The position numbers and the translations under genes are program-made. Below the pieces are notes generated by a model. The model saw only the letters and a program-made list of their open reading frames with translations. It did no database searches and was not told where the DNA came from. From assembly GCA_965153455.1 (NCBI GenBank), contig OZ234503.1, positions 4,960,001 to 5,024,000 of the forward strand: DNA of 64,000 bases. The letters are read 5' to 3'. Shown in pieces: positions 1-12,257 of the stretch. Each line of letters opens with the position of its first letter. The stretch's first letter is position 1. Origin of the DNA: Sphagnum compactum. Lineage: Eukaryota; Bryophyta; Sphagnopsida; Sphagnales.

Positions 1-617
1 AGGGTCATGTTAGGACTATTGTTGAGGGCAGATGGGGTATGTGTGAGTTCACTGGCAAATGTGCCAATATTATCCAGTCATGGAACCCTGCAGTTCTTGG
101 GTTGCTTGATAGTTTGCCCTATGATGAGGAGGTTGTGGTTTGGGGTAGACGATGGATTGTTAAGACCTCTACACTTGGAGAGAGGCATGGCTATGGAGTA
201 TATGCTTGTGAGGACATCATTGTAGAGGATTCAACTAGTTATCGTAGAGAGGGTCCTACTTTGTTCCCTTATGGTGGGCTTATCTATAAGAGAAGACATT
301 GGAACATGATCCTTAGACAACATCCTGAGTGGAAGACCTTTGTTCTTGAGATGGACACCTTTACTGGTAGCACTAGGAGGCATAGTGATGTGAAGGTGAT
401 AGATGGAGACCCCATACGTTCTGGAAACATTGCTGGTTTCATCAACAGTACAGTGGGGAGTCGGCCTAAGCGTAGGGCTAATTGTGAGTGGGTTTTTGTT
501 GAGGGACCTCCTCCAGCACCATATGGCGAGACTTATCATGAAGACCATTGCCTGGTGTTAGCTACTAGGACGATCAAATCAGGAGATGAGTTGTTTACAC
601 ACTATGAGTGGAATTAG
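1..617 (+). CDS. SET-domain protein carried by CACTA element (copy A, 5' truncated by window)
   Basis: The reading frame is open from base 3 to the stop at 615-617; the Met at 39 is internal, since copy B has further in-frame exons upstream. The visible part holds a SET-like domain: an N-terminal GERHGYGVYA stretch (SET proteins usually have a G-x-G loop here), FPYGG, then GNIAGFINST followed by ANCEWVF (the asparagine-containing cofactor pocket), and a C-terminal IKSGDELFTHYEW with the family's late tyrosine. SET domains usually methylate protein lysines using S-adenosylmethionine. No pre- or post-SET cysteine cluster is seen. The ORF ends 168 bp before the tnp2 start and has no stop or frameshift here, unlike the neighbouring transposase. 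Activity and target are unknown. Its place inside the transposon is supported by the same arrangement in copy B. Confidence 0.8.
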   Translation, partial: GHVRTIVEGRWGMCEFTGKCANIIQSWNPAVLGLLDSLPYDEEVVVWGRRWIVKTSTLGERHGYGVYACEDIIVEDSTSYRREGPTLFPYGGLIYKRRHWNMILRQHPEWKTFVLEMDTFTGSTRRHSDVKVIDGDPIRSGNIAGFINSTVGSRPKRRANCEWVFVEGPPPAPYGETYHEDHCLVLATRTIKSGDELFTHYEWN

Positions 618-784
618 GATTCCACCATTTCTGAACTATGTACTTTGTTTAAGACATAACATACCATATCTATATACATGCATTTTGGCATTTTTTATTT
701 ATAATGTAATACGCAACTATGCTTGGTATATAGTTAAGATCTTCTGGATTTGGTATTGCATAGAATATTCGGCCTTCTGAAGAC

Positions 785-3700
785 ATGCTGCCACGGAGGT
801 TGAGAGCAACATATCGGGAAATGGGCATGCCAGACAAATCAGACTCTTCATCAACTCATTCTTCATCAAATGACTTGTCTGCTCATGATGAAGGTGTCTC
901 TCAACCAGTTCAGGAAACACCACTGCCTGCAAACCAAGAACAAGCAATGGATGACTTCATGGTTGACTGGTTTGGACTTGACATAGTTGATGATATGTCT
1001 GGCAACCCACATGATGAAGGAGCCAATGCAGATGATCCACGTCATCAACATACTGCCCAGGCACAACGGCAGTGGCAAGAGGCGAAGGCACATGCTCAAA
1101 CACCTATTTTTCAAGGTGCAAGGTTAAGCCGTTTAGCAGCCATACTGGGGTTGTTAAACATCCAAGCAAAACACAAGGCAAGCAATACTATGTTGTCAGA
1201 CATTTTCCAGTTTTGTCATAGCCTCTTGCTACCTGAGGAAAATGTTTTGCTAGGATCTTGGAAGGAGGCTAAAAAAATCTTATCCTCCATAGGCATGGAG
1301 TATCAAATTGTCCATGCATGTGTTAATGACTGCATGTTATTTCATGGGAACAATGCCCATTTAACGGAGTGCAGTACATGTGAAGAGGCTTGATATGATC
1401 CTCATATGCTTACAGAGAAGGTGCCCAGGAAATCAGTAAGGTGGTCTCCCATTATTCCTCGCTTGCTGCACATGTATCGATGTACAGACTTGGCCGAGTT
1501 AATGGTTTGGCATAAGGAACATCGATCAAAGCCTGGTGTTATGAGGTTACCGGTTGACTCTCCTGCTCACAAGCATGTGGAGTCAACATGGCCAGAGTTT
1601 GAGCGTGACCCTAGGCATGTGAGGTTGGGGTTAGCATCAGATGGTGTTAGTCCACATTCACTTGGAGGAAAGGGACGACCTACCTCTGTTTGGCCAGTTG
1701 TTGTCATGAATTACAACCTTCCTCCGTGGTTGTCTATGAAAAAAAGATTTTTGCTGCTTTCTCTTATTATCCCAGGGCCAAGTAAGGTGAAAAACCTAGA
1801 CACCTACTTAGCACTAGTGGTCGATGAGCTCAAAACATTGTGGGATGGAGTATGGGCATATGATGGGAGGAAGACCACTGGAGGAATACCACGTGTATTC
1901 AAGTTGAGGGCAATCTACATGTGGACAATGCATGATTATCCTGGTAAGAAATCATGCACATGCCTCTATATATTTCTTTATTATTCTGTTTTGTGATTAT
2001 TTGTTGTTCTAATATTCCGTTCTTCTACAATCAGGGTTTGGTTTTGTAAGTGGGCTGCAAACTCAAGGCTACAAGGCCTGCTCTACATGTGGTCCAAGTT
2101 TCGAGGACATGGCTAAATACTCAAGCCATCTTCGCAAAATTGTTTACCTTGGCCATACAAAGTTTCTTCCACTGGGACATGATATGAGATCAGACCCACT
2201 TTTATTTTCATCTTTTGACATGCCTTATGGTGATGAGCGTGATATTCCAGAAGCTACCACTTTTGCATATTGGAGGGATGTGGCCAATAGAGTTATTGAC
2301 CGAAATGATTCTATGGTGTTTGAGGGTAGTGGATTGACAAGGTGAGGTATACTCAACAGCTTGCCTTACTGGGGTGAGCTGAAAATACGTCATCTCTTGG
2401 ACCCCATGCACATTGAGGGAAATGTGGGAAAGGCTATCATAAAACAGCTCTATGGAGAGAAGGACAGTAACTTTAGGGAGGCCTGTGAGGATTTTGAGAG
2501 GCATCCCGATGTGTGGATTACTGTTGATCCTAACACAGGTATTGAGCAGCGACCATCAGCTCCATGGACACTTACTACACAAGAAAGAAGAGACTTTCGA
2601 AATCGCATAGGAGAGATGCGATTCCCTACAGGTTTGAACTTTGATGGCAAGGGTTGAATTTAGAAGTACTCTGTTGCTTTTATTTATATTTAAATGTGTA
2701 TGCCTTATACTAGAAAAAGAGTTTGAAGTATAGAATGTTATCTGTTGGATGTCTAGAATACTTTTGTATAATTTTATGGTACCTTGTTGCAGGTTATGGA
2801 GCTAATCTTCAAAAAGCTTTTGGTAGGGACGATGACCACAAGTGGCCAAGGTATCTCAAGACACATGACTATCATCGTTTACTGCAACACATATTGCATG
2901 TGGCAATAATAGGCTTAGCTAGTGCAGAAGTACAAGATGTTCTTTGGTCATTGGGATATCTGTTGAGATGGGTATGCTCAAAGGAGTTATTTGTAGAGGA
3001 GATTCCAAGAATGAGGGTAATAGCAGCAAAGGTGGTATGCAAGTTGGAAAAGGCCTTCCCTCCATCATTATTTGATTGTCAAGTGCATTTACTAGTTCAC
3101 CTTGTGGATGAGATAGCCATTGCTGGTCCTGTGCATTGTCAGTGGATGTATTGGCTTGAAAGATATATGGCAGTATTAAAAGGTTATGTCCGTAACCATG
3201 CACGAGTGGAGGGAAGCATGGCAGCAGGACACTTGGCAGCAGAGAGCATGTTTTATTGCACCAACATCTTGGCCACTATAGATCCATCCTGTCCTCATGT
3301 CTGGATGGAGGAAAGAGAAGAGGAGGAAGACCGTTTGACTGGTGCCATCAAAACATGTATGTTATTTACCTACAGAGTTAATTCAGCTGACCACATTCAT
3401 GTTGAATAATAGCAATGTCATGGAAGAGTGGAGGAACTTCTATGAGAATGCCAAAAGTATGAGTGGGAGATCAAGGATTTTTCCTACGTTTCATAAGTAC
3501 ATGAAAGAGAAGTTGGTTGAAGTGGATCAATTGTTGGCACAAGGAGAAAGTATAGCATGTTTTCCAGAGATCACAGATGATGTTCGCACCATGGTTCATG
3601 GACCACTGAGAGTTGTGACAACACGTTCAGCAATGTGGACACAAGGAAGACATTTTAGGTATTCATTTTTTCTATTTCATTAGGCATATTAATTCATCTT

Positions 3701-4295
3701 CATATTCCAGACAAGTTTTTTAGAATGTTCTAGGATGATTTTTATGGGCATGAAGTTTCTATTATCATATAAGTTTAGGACTCACAATGCCTAACACAAT
3801 ATTAATTTCAGGATTTCCAGTTTGGATGAAAAAAAGGGCCGCACCTTTGACTGTGGAGTTCAAGGGCAATTCATTCAAGACTTTAGAAGCAGTCGGCATG
3901 ACAGGAATATTGTTCGAGATATTGTGCCACATTATGGAAAGCTGGAAGAGATCTTGGTGGTATCTTATGATGCACATTCAAAGTTTGAAGAGTATGTGTT
4001 TAAGTGCAAGTGGTTTAAAGTGAACCTTGCTGGTGCAAATTGCACTGTAGTTCAGGATGAGTGCGGACACACACGGTTAAAGACATCTGCCACCAGTTAT
4101 CAGCCATCTCATTGGCAAACTTCAGAGCCATTTACTTTTCCCAGTCATGTAGAACAATGCTTTTATCTTCCTTATCCCCCAAACCCAGAGGAGTGGTCAC
4201 TTGTTGTCACATATGTGCCACGGTCCCATTCTATTCTAGGTGAGAAACCAGAGGTTGTGTTTACAACCTCTGAGGTGGATGATGACCACGTATAA
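785..4295 (+). pseudogene. CACTA tnp2-type transposase, copy A, four exons, broken
   Basis: Predicted exons are 785-1943, 2035-2652, 2793-3658 and 3812-4295, each with GT/AG borders and matching phases. Exon 1 has the Transposase_21 hallmarks: HACVNDCMLF, ECSTCEEA, IPRLLHMYRC, RHVRLGLASDGVSP, WPVVVMNYNLPPWLSMK, LIIPGPSKVKNLDTYL and LRAIYMWTMHDYP. Exon 2 continues it (LLDPMHIEGNVGK). Exon 3 matches DUF4218 (LKTHDYHRLLQ, QCMYW-like WMYWLERYMAVLKGYVRN). Exon 4 matches DUF4216 (YGKLEEILVVSYDAHSKFEE, FKCKWFKVN). It would cut and paste the element as a DDE enzyme. Compared with copy B it has TGA for CGA at 1391-1393, TGA for TGG at 2343-2345, and one extra T near 3362 that shifts the frame in exon 3. 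It therefore cannot make a full protein. Confidence 0.9.
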
Positions 4296-5050
4296 TGTAC
4301 TACTCATTAATTTTATGCAAATTGCCATTGAGGCTTGTGGTTCTATATTACTGCACAATGTTCATTGTGTCATTTTCTGCCTATTCTACTCCATTGTGTA
4401 ATTTTATTTTCAAGAATAGGAGCACTGCTATGCGTACTTTATTGATATTTTCACTTAGTCTAGTAAGGCAACATAGATTATAATAATGGTTAAGTGGATT
4501 TATAGCTTCCATTTGGTCTAAAAGATTTTTTATTTTTTTATGGCGTTTTGAGAATCAGATGACATTGCAAAACCCTTTTGCGAAACTTCCTTCTCCAATA
4601 ACCCTTTCACTACTTTGCGAGCTAACTCACATCGCACCTTGCGATACGTCCACCACCGGAAAGTTTTGTAAAAATTTGTGATGAGGTTTGCGATACATAT
4701 TGAAACGCAAACTGCGAGGCGCCACATACCGCACGTTGCGATGTGTTGTGGATCTCAAAGTCTGTAGCGATACTCTGTGTATTGTAAAGGTTGCGATGTT
4801 TTGAGTATGATTAAACGTTGCGAAGGGTGGAATTTCGCTACGGTGGACAGAAACTGAGCGGATCGCAAAGTTTTGTTTGTTGTGTATCTCGTAAAAGTGC
4901 TGCGATGATTAAAGGTTCATTCTAAATTTGCGATGAATGGTGCGCCACAAGTTGCGATGCGGAACGCTTCGCAAATTTGGCAAATTTTTTTTCCTTCGCA
5001 AACCCTTCAGGTTTTTTGTTTTTCTTTCGCAAAACCTTCAAATTTTTTGT
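4296..5050 (+). repeat. Subterminal repeat region of CACTA copy A
   Basis: After a roughly 200-bp AT-rich tail, about 4540-5050 is packed with short words in both orientations: TTGCGAT, TTCGCAA, GCGATG, CATCGCA. CACTA elements use such subterminal arrays as binding sites for their second, TNPA-like protein. The matching region of copy B (51640-52200) has the same words but clearly more differences than the coding regions show. Confidence 0.8.
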
Positions 5051-5086
5051 TTGGCCCTTTGCAAAAGGGCACAATATGTAGTAGTG
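5051..5086 (-). repeat. CACTA terminal inverted repeat, copy A
   Basis: Read on the minus strand it begins CACTACTACATATTGTGCC and continues into a short self-complementary CCCTTTTGCAAAGGG-like stretch. Copy B begins with the same 19 bases at 51604. Bases after the end are TGA, the probable target duplication. Confidence 0.9.
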
Positions 5087-8000
5087 TGAAACGAAGATGA
5101 TTCATGGTTGACAAATGATCTCACATTCAATTTTCACTTGAAATTTGCATTATGCTTGAAACTTGTGTTGGTAAGTTATGCTCATTTATTTACAAGTGTG
5201 TATGTTTACCTTAGGATTCAAAATACCTTTAAGGAGGTATTCATAGGGAATGTGATGAAAACAATTTTGGCAAATTGACATTTCTACACATGACAATATG
5301 CTCAATTTGCATAGAATGTAACGATTCATTATCGGAATGCAAATGGATTATTCAGTGATAGTTCTAATGAGACTTAGAGTGAAAGCAAGAGCAAATGGTT
5401 AGAGTATGAAGTGATTTGTGGACATACATCATTTTTCAGGATCATTTGGCCAAGTTTTAGCTTGGCATCCTGTTTTTGGACTAATACACATTTTGTACCA
5501 TGAGGTTTGTGGCATCCATGAATTTTCCATGCCACATTTTTTTGGATTAATGTAGGTTAAACAAACATCCATTGGCATTGGAAAAAATGTATGCAAGGAT
5601 ATATGCTTGTAAAGAATATGAATTTGCAAATATCCATATGTATTTTATGCATCTTGCATTGAACAAAAAAATTGATCAAATGTATTGTTAGAAGATGAAG
5701 GTATTGCATATGCAATTCAAGCATTTGTGCAAGTCTAATTTAACCTTAAGGAATGTTTTTTCGCAATACTTTTGTCATATTTCATAATGAACATTCCAAG
5801 ATTATTTGTAATATACACATGTGGGTATTGCATAAGTTCTATATTGTTATTTTATCCATATGATACCCTTGACATAACACCAATCATAATTTACAGACCT
5901 CATCCTTAAACCTAATGAACCAATTAGGGTATATTATAAACTTAAAAGGGTGTGAAACATAAGAGGGCACCTTGACCCTAAACCTAATACAATAATTATG
6001 GTATTTACATAAGGCAAAGTAATACCCTTAAGATAATGTGAAACATAATGCGCCAACCTTAAACTTAATACATTCACTACAATATTACATAAACTCTGGT
6101 TTTTTGGGGGGTCAAACAATATTGTTAGGACCAATTTTGAACACCATCCATCAACCCTAACACTAACCTTAAACTCATTAGGGTATTGCATAATCTTTAG
6201 GTTTTTTTGGAGTTAAACAATACATTCAGACATCAAAAAATGTGCCAACTTTAACCTTAAACCTATTCCATCCATTAAGGCACTATATTGGCTTTTGATT
6301 TTTTTTTGGGGCCATGCAATACCCTTGAACATTAAGAAACAATATCCACCACTCACAAACTAAATATGAGGGTATTGCAATTGAATTAGATTTTTTTGAT
6401 ATAATCATATGCAAGGCCACAATTAAAATTTTATGCACCGCCCATATGAAGGTATTGTCATTAAAGTATACCCCCATTTATTTGAAGGTATTGCATATAG
6501 GGTTTGGAAAATGAAATTATATTTATGACTATCCTACCGGTATTGCATATTTCAAATAAAATTACATTAAGTTGTAGTTTCCTAATGTGGGTGTTACATG
6601 GGCAAATTTGATCGTCAATTATTTAATGGTCAAATTCGGCTATTGCCCTTGGAGACAATAATTTACTTGCATGATTTCTTGGAAGTACGCCTCCATTTTG
6701 ATTCAATAATGCATATTGCATAGATCAATTTATTTAGATTTTTCTCATTTGATGCACATAGGGATATTTAGAAGGTGCCCCTAATCTTTTGATAACATTA
6801 AATGTGCAAAGCACAAACCTACCTTAATGTTAATTAAATATAAAACAAGAAATATTTAGGTAGGATTTGGAATTCCTTTCATTTTAAGGGACATATATGT
6901 AGTAAGTTCAATTCATTTCTTTTATTTTGAAGGAGAGGGAAACTAACTCCTACATCACAAGAAATATGAATAAAACTTCATGCTTGTCTCATTCAAGTTT
7001 TGAAATTAAAATAAATTTTAATAACTTTTCACCACAATTAATTAGTTAAAAAATTGGGGTCAAGGGTTTGATGAAAATTAAAACATGTTTATAACCATTA
7101 AAAATTTTAAAACTTTGATTGTAAGGAATTAGGGTTTGGGTGAAAGCACATTAAGGTGGAATACATAATCTTGTCACAACTTGTTGGATTATCAATCATG
7201 GGTCGCATAACAAAATATAAATAAATAATATGTGAAAAGGACTCAAAAATATAGTATTAGATGTGAAATGATCATATTGTATGAATTTCATGAATAGATT
7301 TTGAGTTACCATAACATATTGAACTTTTGATGTGCAAAAAACCCAACATCATAGTCCATATCATATGATTATGGACTCACTATATTTATTAAAATCCATA
7401 ATTGAGTGATTTTTTTTGACATAAAAAGTAATGTGATGCCATTGACACAAAGTAAGACGATTTTGAAAGATTTTGAAAACCATGAATTGAAATATACAAG
7501 GAAATATAGTTTTTTTACAAAGTCCTTTATTCATTTGAATTAATAATTCAACTTCTCATTTTTTTAAATGTAAATTTTTAATATAATTATTTACAATTCA
7601 TAAAGTTTAAAAGTAAAAAACAAATTGTTTAGCCTTGCCATTTGACTTGTGCAATATATTTTTTTTTGTTACAATTTAAAATGGACTTTTATTTAACATT
7701 TGTACGGACTCCACATATGCTGGAAAGTACTCCACCCTTAGTGTGTTTTCACCTATTTTAACATTCATTTTCAATGTCATGTTTTTTTTTTCCATGTGAT
7801 CATTTGTTAGACGGGGTTCATAAATTGTTTTTACTCATTATTCAATTTGTTGGGCTTTTAAAGGTGCAATGAAGGTTGGATCTCTATTTGGGGATGATGG
7901 ATACAACGCCTACCATACGAAGTAATGATATATTATATCTTTTTCTTGTAAGGTTTAGGGGTTAATTTTGAGTAATTTGTTTGAAATAAGTTGCAATTGT

Positions 8001-10113
8001 AAATGATTATTTAAGTTGCAATTATGCTAATTGGTGCATGGACACATACAATAAATTAATGATGAATTAAGTGATATGTGAATGTAATGTTGTTTAATAA
8101 TTGTGGCAAGATGAGGTTGTGGGTTAGTATACCAAGATTAAAATAATAATATTGACATGAAATAGGGTACATCTATTCTTGTAGAGTCACTTTTTGTGGG
8201 ATTACTAGCATGGGGCGAATTCCATTGTTTCAATCCATTCAAGTCCAAACCCCACTAGGGTCATCTTTCTCCAATGTGGACTTGGTGTGGAAAAATGGGT
8301 TTAAGCATCATGGAGGCTAAAATAAGGTGGAAATTGAAATTGCATATATCCCTCATGCAAAGATATTAGAGTTTTTGGAAGGTGAACGAGGGGATATGCA
8401 AACCCCAATTGAATGGAATAAAAACAAAAAATTGGCTAAGTGAAAAAATCGAAAAATCAATAATCAAAAATCACCTTGGACATACTTCGTATAATACAAC
8501 CTATAATTTGGGTTTTTTACATTTTGAATGTTATATCACATGTCATTGTGTAAACTAATGTAATTGGATTATGTTTTGTAGGTATTAGTGTGGGTATGGG
8601 CTAAAAGACCATCATGGGAAACTCAATCACACAAGGTCCATAGAATGTGGTTATTTGGCCCACTTTTCAATCAAACAATTATACAACAACCTAAGGTTGT
8701 GAAGATCACCCTCTACCATTGTACACACACCCAAGCCAATGGAGAGCCCACGCATGGTGCACACGACAAGTTATATCCATTTTACAATGTCTTTATGCTC
8801 AGTGTGTGTCACAAAAGCTCAAGGATTACATATGGAGCCAATTAGAGTTAAGGCACATGGTGAAGCAAATATATATGACAAACATAAGGCAATTTGGTGA
8901 ACCTGGGTCAATGTTGGGGAACCCTTGACTAGGGATGATTTTATTAGGCTACAAGACATTGCATATTTGGATTAAAAACACAAAAGAGGTAGTTGGCAAC
9001 TACATAATAACCCAACAATTTCAATTCTTGTGGGTATGTGCCCATTTGGATGATGTCTTCTATTTCGGGATGTAAGTGAGGTGAATGGGATTCAAGTCCC
9101 TTTCACCATTAAGATCCAAACACTTATATAATTCGAGGTCATGCTTTTAATTAGGTCATAATAGGGTTATTTTTATGGATGTCACATTTGGCACCAATGA
9201 TGTGAAGTACCATTTATTCACATTGATGGCATTATCAACCTTCATTGTACTAGAGTGTTGGTTGCTTAAGTCATGACCAATCAGCAAACTTGTGAATATT
9301 TGGTGGAATGGTTGATTCCATTACAAGCAAAGCTTGTAACAAAAAAACTTGGATAGAAACCATGATGTTTCATTCTGAATGATGCTCTACAAGAGCTATG
9401 GGCATTATGGTGGGTTTAACTTTGTCATTATATTTTCATAATTTACACATGTTTACATTGGGTTAAGAATGCATACCACTATGTTTTAAAATTATTTTTT
9501 GAAAATTTGATCTCTATGTGCAATCCAAGATTATGTGGAATTGAAAGTGTATGCACTATGTAGTGGTTCATTTTAGGCAGATACAACACTCACAAGAGTC
9601 ACAAGATTTTTTTATTAAATGATCCAATGGATATGGTTTTAAAATTTGAGATTTCATTACTATCATTTTTGACTACTAAACTTTTAGCCACTTATGAAAC
9701 CTCTCAAACTTATATTGAAAAATGTTGTTGTTAGTTAGTATGGTGAAATTATTTTTAAATTATTTTTAAAAACCCATAAAGTCCATACAAATAAAAGGCC
9801 ATTTGAAATTTCAATTAATTTTTTGACAAACAAAAAAAATCATTTAAAAAGGACTTTTGAAAACAAGGTCCAATTTTGATACTTCAAAAGTTCATAACTA
9901 CCATTTGGTTAAAATTTCACATTTAACTTTATGATTTCATTCTTTAACCCATGTTTAGTCATTATAAATAATTTGGAATGGAATTCAATATGAATTTAAT
10001 TTTTTTTTCATAATGTAGTTGATTAATCAATCCATTTTTTAATTTCAAAAATCCATTATTGATAATGAATGCAATATTTTCAAAAAATAATGTCTTCATA
10101 ATCAATTTGTTAA
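5087..10113. other. AT-rich intergenic DNA without a convincing gene
   Basis: No ORF here shows a recognisable domain. Apart from the 5890-6560 repeat block I see only AT-rich, low-complexity DNA with scattered GGTATTGCAT words. The stretch 7860-9100 is slightly less AT-rich and has an open frame at 8588-8845, but its product shows no known motif. Confidence 0.6.
5890..6560. repeat. Degenerate ~120-bp repeat block (AGGGTATTGCATA type)
   Basis: Four or five poorly conserved units run in tandem. Each contains roughly: an ACCTTAAACCTAAT-like segment, an ATTAGGGTATTGCATAA-like segment, a TTTTTTGGGG run, and CAAACAATACCC. The spacing is about 110-130 bp. The word GGTATTGC is shared with the repeat region at 27250-28700. 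Confidence 0.6.
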
Positions 10114-10266
10114 CACTACTACAAAATGTGGGTGCAGTTCACTCGTCCCTGTTCACTAGACTAGTGAATTATTTGCTTCTTCATTCGTCCCCGTTCACTA
10201 CAACTAGTGAATTCACTCAAAATCCAGTGAAATACTTGGCGTACATGGACACCTTTTGTTGTAGTG
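10114..10266. mobile_element. 153-bp CACTA-type MITE with TAA target duplication
   Basis: The left end is CACTACTACAAAATGTG and the right end read inward is CACTACAACAAAAGGTGTCC. The 3 bp on each side are TAA, the length CACTA elements duplicate. The inside carries three short CACTAG/CTAGTGAA inverted pairs and no coding sequence. The CTAGTGAA word also occurs near the ends of the nested element at 22880-25564, so the two may belong to related families. Confidence 0.88.
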
Positions 10267-10950
10267 TAATCTAGAATGAATTAGTATTTAATGTATTTAA
10301 GATCAAATTATTCACCATAAGCATTTAAACACAAAACACCTAGCATAAACTATTACTGTGACTCCCAATTTGAACCACCATACCTTGCATTCACCTTCAA
10401 GATCATGTCCTAGTTTTCCTTTGTGCTTGGCATGTGTTGAAAGCATGGTGATTATAGTCTATGGATAAAATATATAAAAGATGTAAAGGTGAGGCATGTA
10501 GTACTTGATTGCTTACACACTATGATGTTCATGTCCCTCAATTCTGGAGAGACGATTAAATCTTTCAAGGCATGTGAAAGGGAGAAGATGCTAGACCTTT
10601 GATAGCCTTACTTGTTTGATGACGCATGGACTAGATACTTTTGGGCTTACTATTGCCAACTCAGTAAACAATTTGCCCACCTTGAACCATTTACCAAAAT
10701 CCAAGGGTCTATGAATGTAACATGAATTATTTTGTTGATTTTTATTTAAACCTATAAAAATTAACCCATGACCCCCATATGCAACGTGCATGTCCATGTA
10801 GCCTTGTGGATGCTAGGACTTTGTTAAGTGCCACATTCAAATCAAGATACCCAAGTTAACATAGAATCTTACCATGGGGCTTTGAAGTGATGGTACTCTT
10901 AATTTTGAGACAAAAGGTTTTAAGGAGCATCACATTGATTGGTTGGTGTG
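10267..10950. other. Intergenic stretch, nothing recognised
   Basis: Moderately AT-rich single-copy-looking DNA. The longest open frame (10591-10797, minus) shows no motif. It could be the decayed upstream part of the SWIM-containing gene that follows. Confidence 0.5.
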
Positions 10951-10975
10951 GAGGTTAATTACAACTGTGGCATGA

Positions 10976-11431
10976 CACTACATGCGTAAAATGGAAATGA
11001 AAAAATGGGGGTTCATAAAGAACAAGGTTGTGGCACAATTTGTTGTAACAAGTGTGGAAAAGGCATTCATGATCCCACACATCAATGTGATTTAGTCGAC
11101 TTTGGTGGGTGACGATAACATTAATGCATGGATGGTGTGGAGCCAACACCATCCTAATGTCATTTACAATCTTCACACCCCTTTCACCAAATATGCATCT
11201 TACATATGCAAATGGACATTGCATGGGAATTTGTGTAAGCACCGGGTTTTTGTTTTCATGACATCTACCGACCTTACTCTAGACAATATCATTGAATATT
11301 GTGTGATAGATGTGGATTTAATTCCTCTAGAACCACTCCATATTTATGTAACAACAATTTTGCATTACAAATATACACTCATTTACAACTCTACACTAAT
11401 TGTCACCACACATACATTTCCAGTTCAGTAA
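10976..11431 (+). pseudogene. SWIM zinc-finger remnant (MULE-type or SWIM protein fragment)
   Basis: One frame reads MRKMEMKKWGFIKNKVVAQF, then a KAFMIPHINVI segment, an in-frame TAG at 11093-11095, and WMVWSQHHPN. It ends with YICKWTLHGNLCKHRVFVF. The ending fits the SWIM pattern C-x-C-xn-C-x-H with the first cysteine lost. SWIM fingers occur in Mutator-like transposases and in FAR1/FHY3-type and MEKK1-related proteins, where they bind DNA or protein. The upstream basic stretch and a W-x-V-x-S-type segment before the finger are usual for such proteins. The fragment stops close to the LTR at 11310, so the retrotransposon may have interrupted it. No transposase core is seen. Confidence 0.5.
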
Positions 11432-11925
11432 TACATTAGATTCATGATTATCTTTAATAACCAATATATGTAATCCAAAACACAATGTCTAAAAACTACA
11501 AACATAATTACAATTCATATTCATGAGATTAAAGACCACATATGACTCACACATCAAATTGAAAATGGAAATTAATGGAGAAGTTTGTACTCTCCTTGTT
11601 TACTGAAAACTCAACAAAAATACAGCAAAATCCATGTATATGGAAATGTAATCAAAACAATAAGTCAAATTTGTGGTATTCAACACCAAAATTTATAGTT
11701 CCTATACACAATACCTACATCTCTATTCTTATTCTATAAGTATGTATCTACAAATGTTTTCAAATTCTAAAAACTCTTTCCTTTGGGTAGTCCCCAAATC
11801 ACCATCAACATGAACACGAAAACAAAACTCGACAAGAATTCAAAATTCAAACCCCTCAAGTGTCCAATGGCCTATTCCTATTTGTAATGTCTTGTAAGCC
11901 CAAAAATATGTAATCTACCCCCTCT
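11310..11925 (-). repeat. 3' LTR of the Ty3/gypsy element
   Basis: This block aligns along its length with 20970-21597. Shared segments include TGTGGATTTAATTC near the left end, ACTACAAACATAATTACAAT in the middle and CTATTCCTATTTGTAATGTC near the right end. Differences are scattered substitutions and small indels. Confidence 0.9.
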
Positions 11926-12257
11926 ATACTTTAGATTTTATCCCCGAAATCCTTGTGGAATAGCAGAAAAATGAAATGTAGTCACTACACAACATCTTGT
12001 GTTTCAGGTTGCTCAGTTGTAGCTTCTGTACTCTCATTTTGTACAACAACCTGTGGTTTTGCACCTACTTTTTATTTTATACTTCTTACCTCCTCTTCCA
12101 CTAACTTATGTTATGGTTCCACTTTTAGTGGCTACATTTGTGACTGCTCTGCTTACACTATTGGAGTGGTCTTCATTTGTTATTATTCCTTACCTTGATT
12201 CAAATATGGTTCTTTATCTTCCTAACCTTTTCCCTTGTGTATTAGTGGTTCCTTAGC

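Larger units (their letters stand above)
1..5086 (+). mobile_element. Large CACTA (EnSpm) transposon, copy A, 3' part
   Basis: The element enters from the left edge and ends in a CACTA terminus at 5086. It carries a SET-domain ORF, then a four-exon tnp2-type transposase, then about 790 bp of subterminal DNA dense in GCGAT/TTCGCAA words. Its terminus read inward is CACTACTACATATTGTGCC, identical to the first 19 bases of copy B at 51604. Copy B has the same gene order in inverted orientation. By eye the coding parts agree far better (mid-90s percent) than the subterminal parts. The bases after the end are TGA; the left end and its target duplication lie outside the window. CACTA assignment rests on terminus and tnp2 together and is firm. 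Confidence 0.93.
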
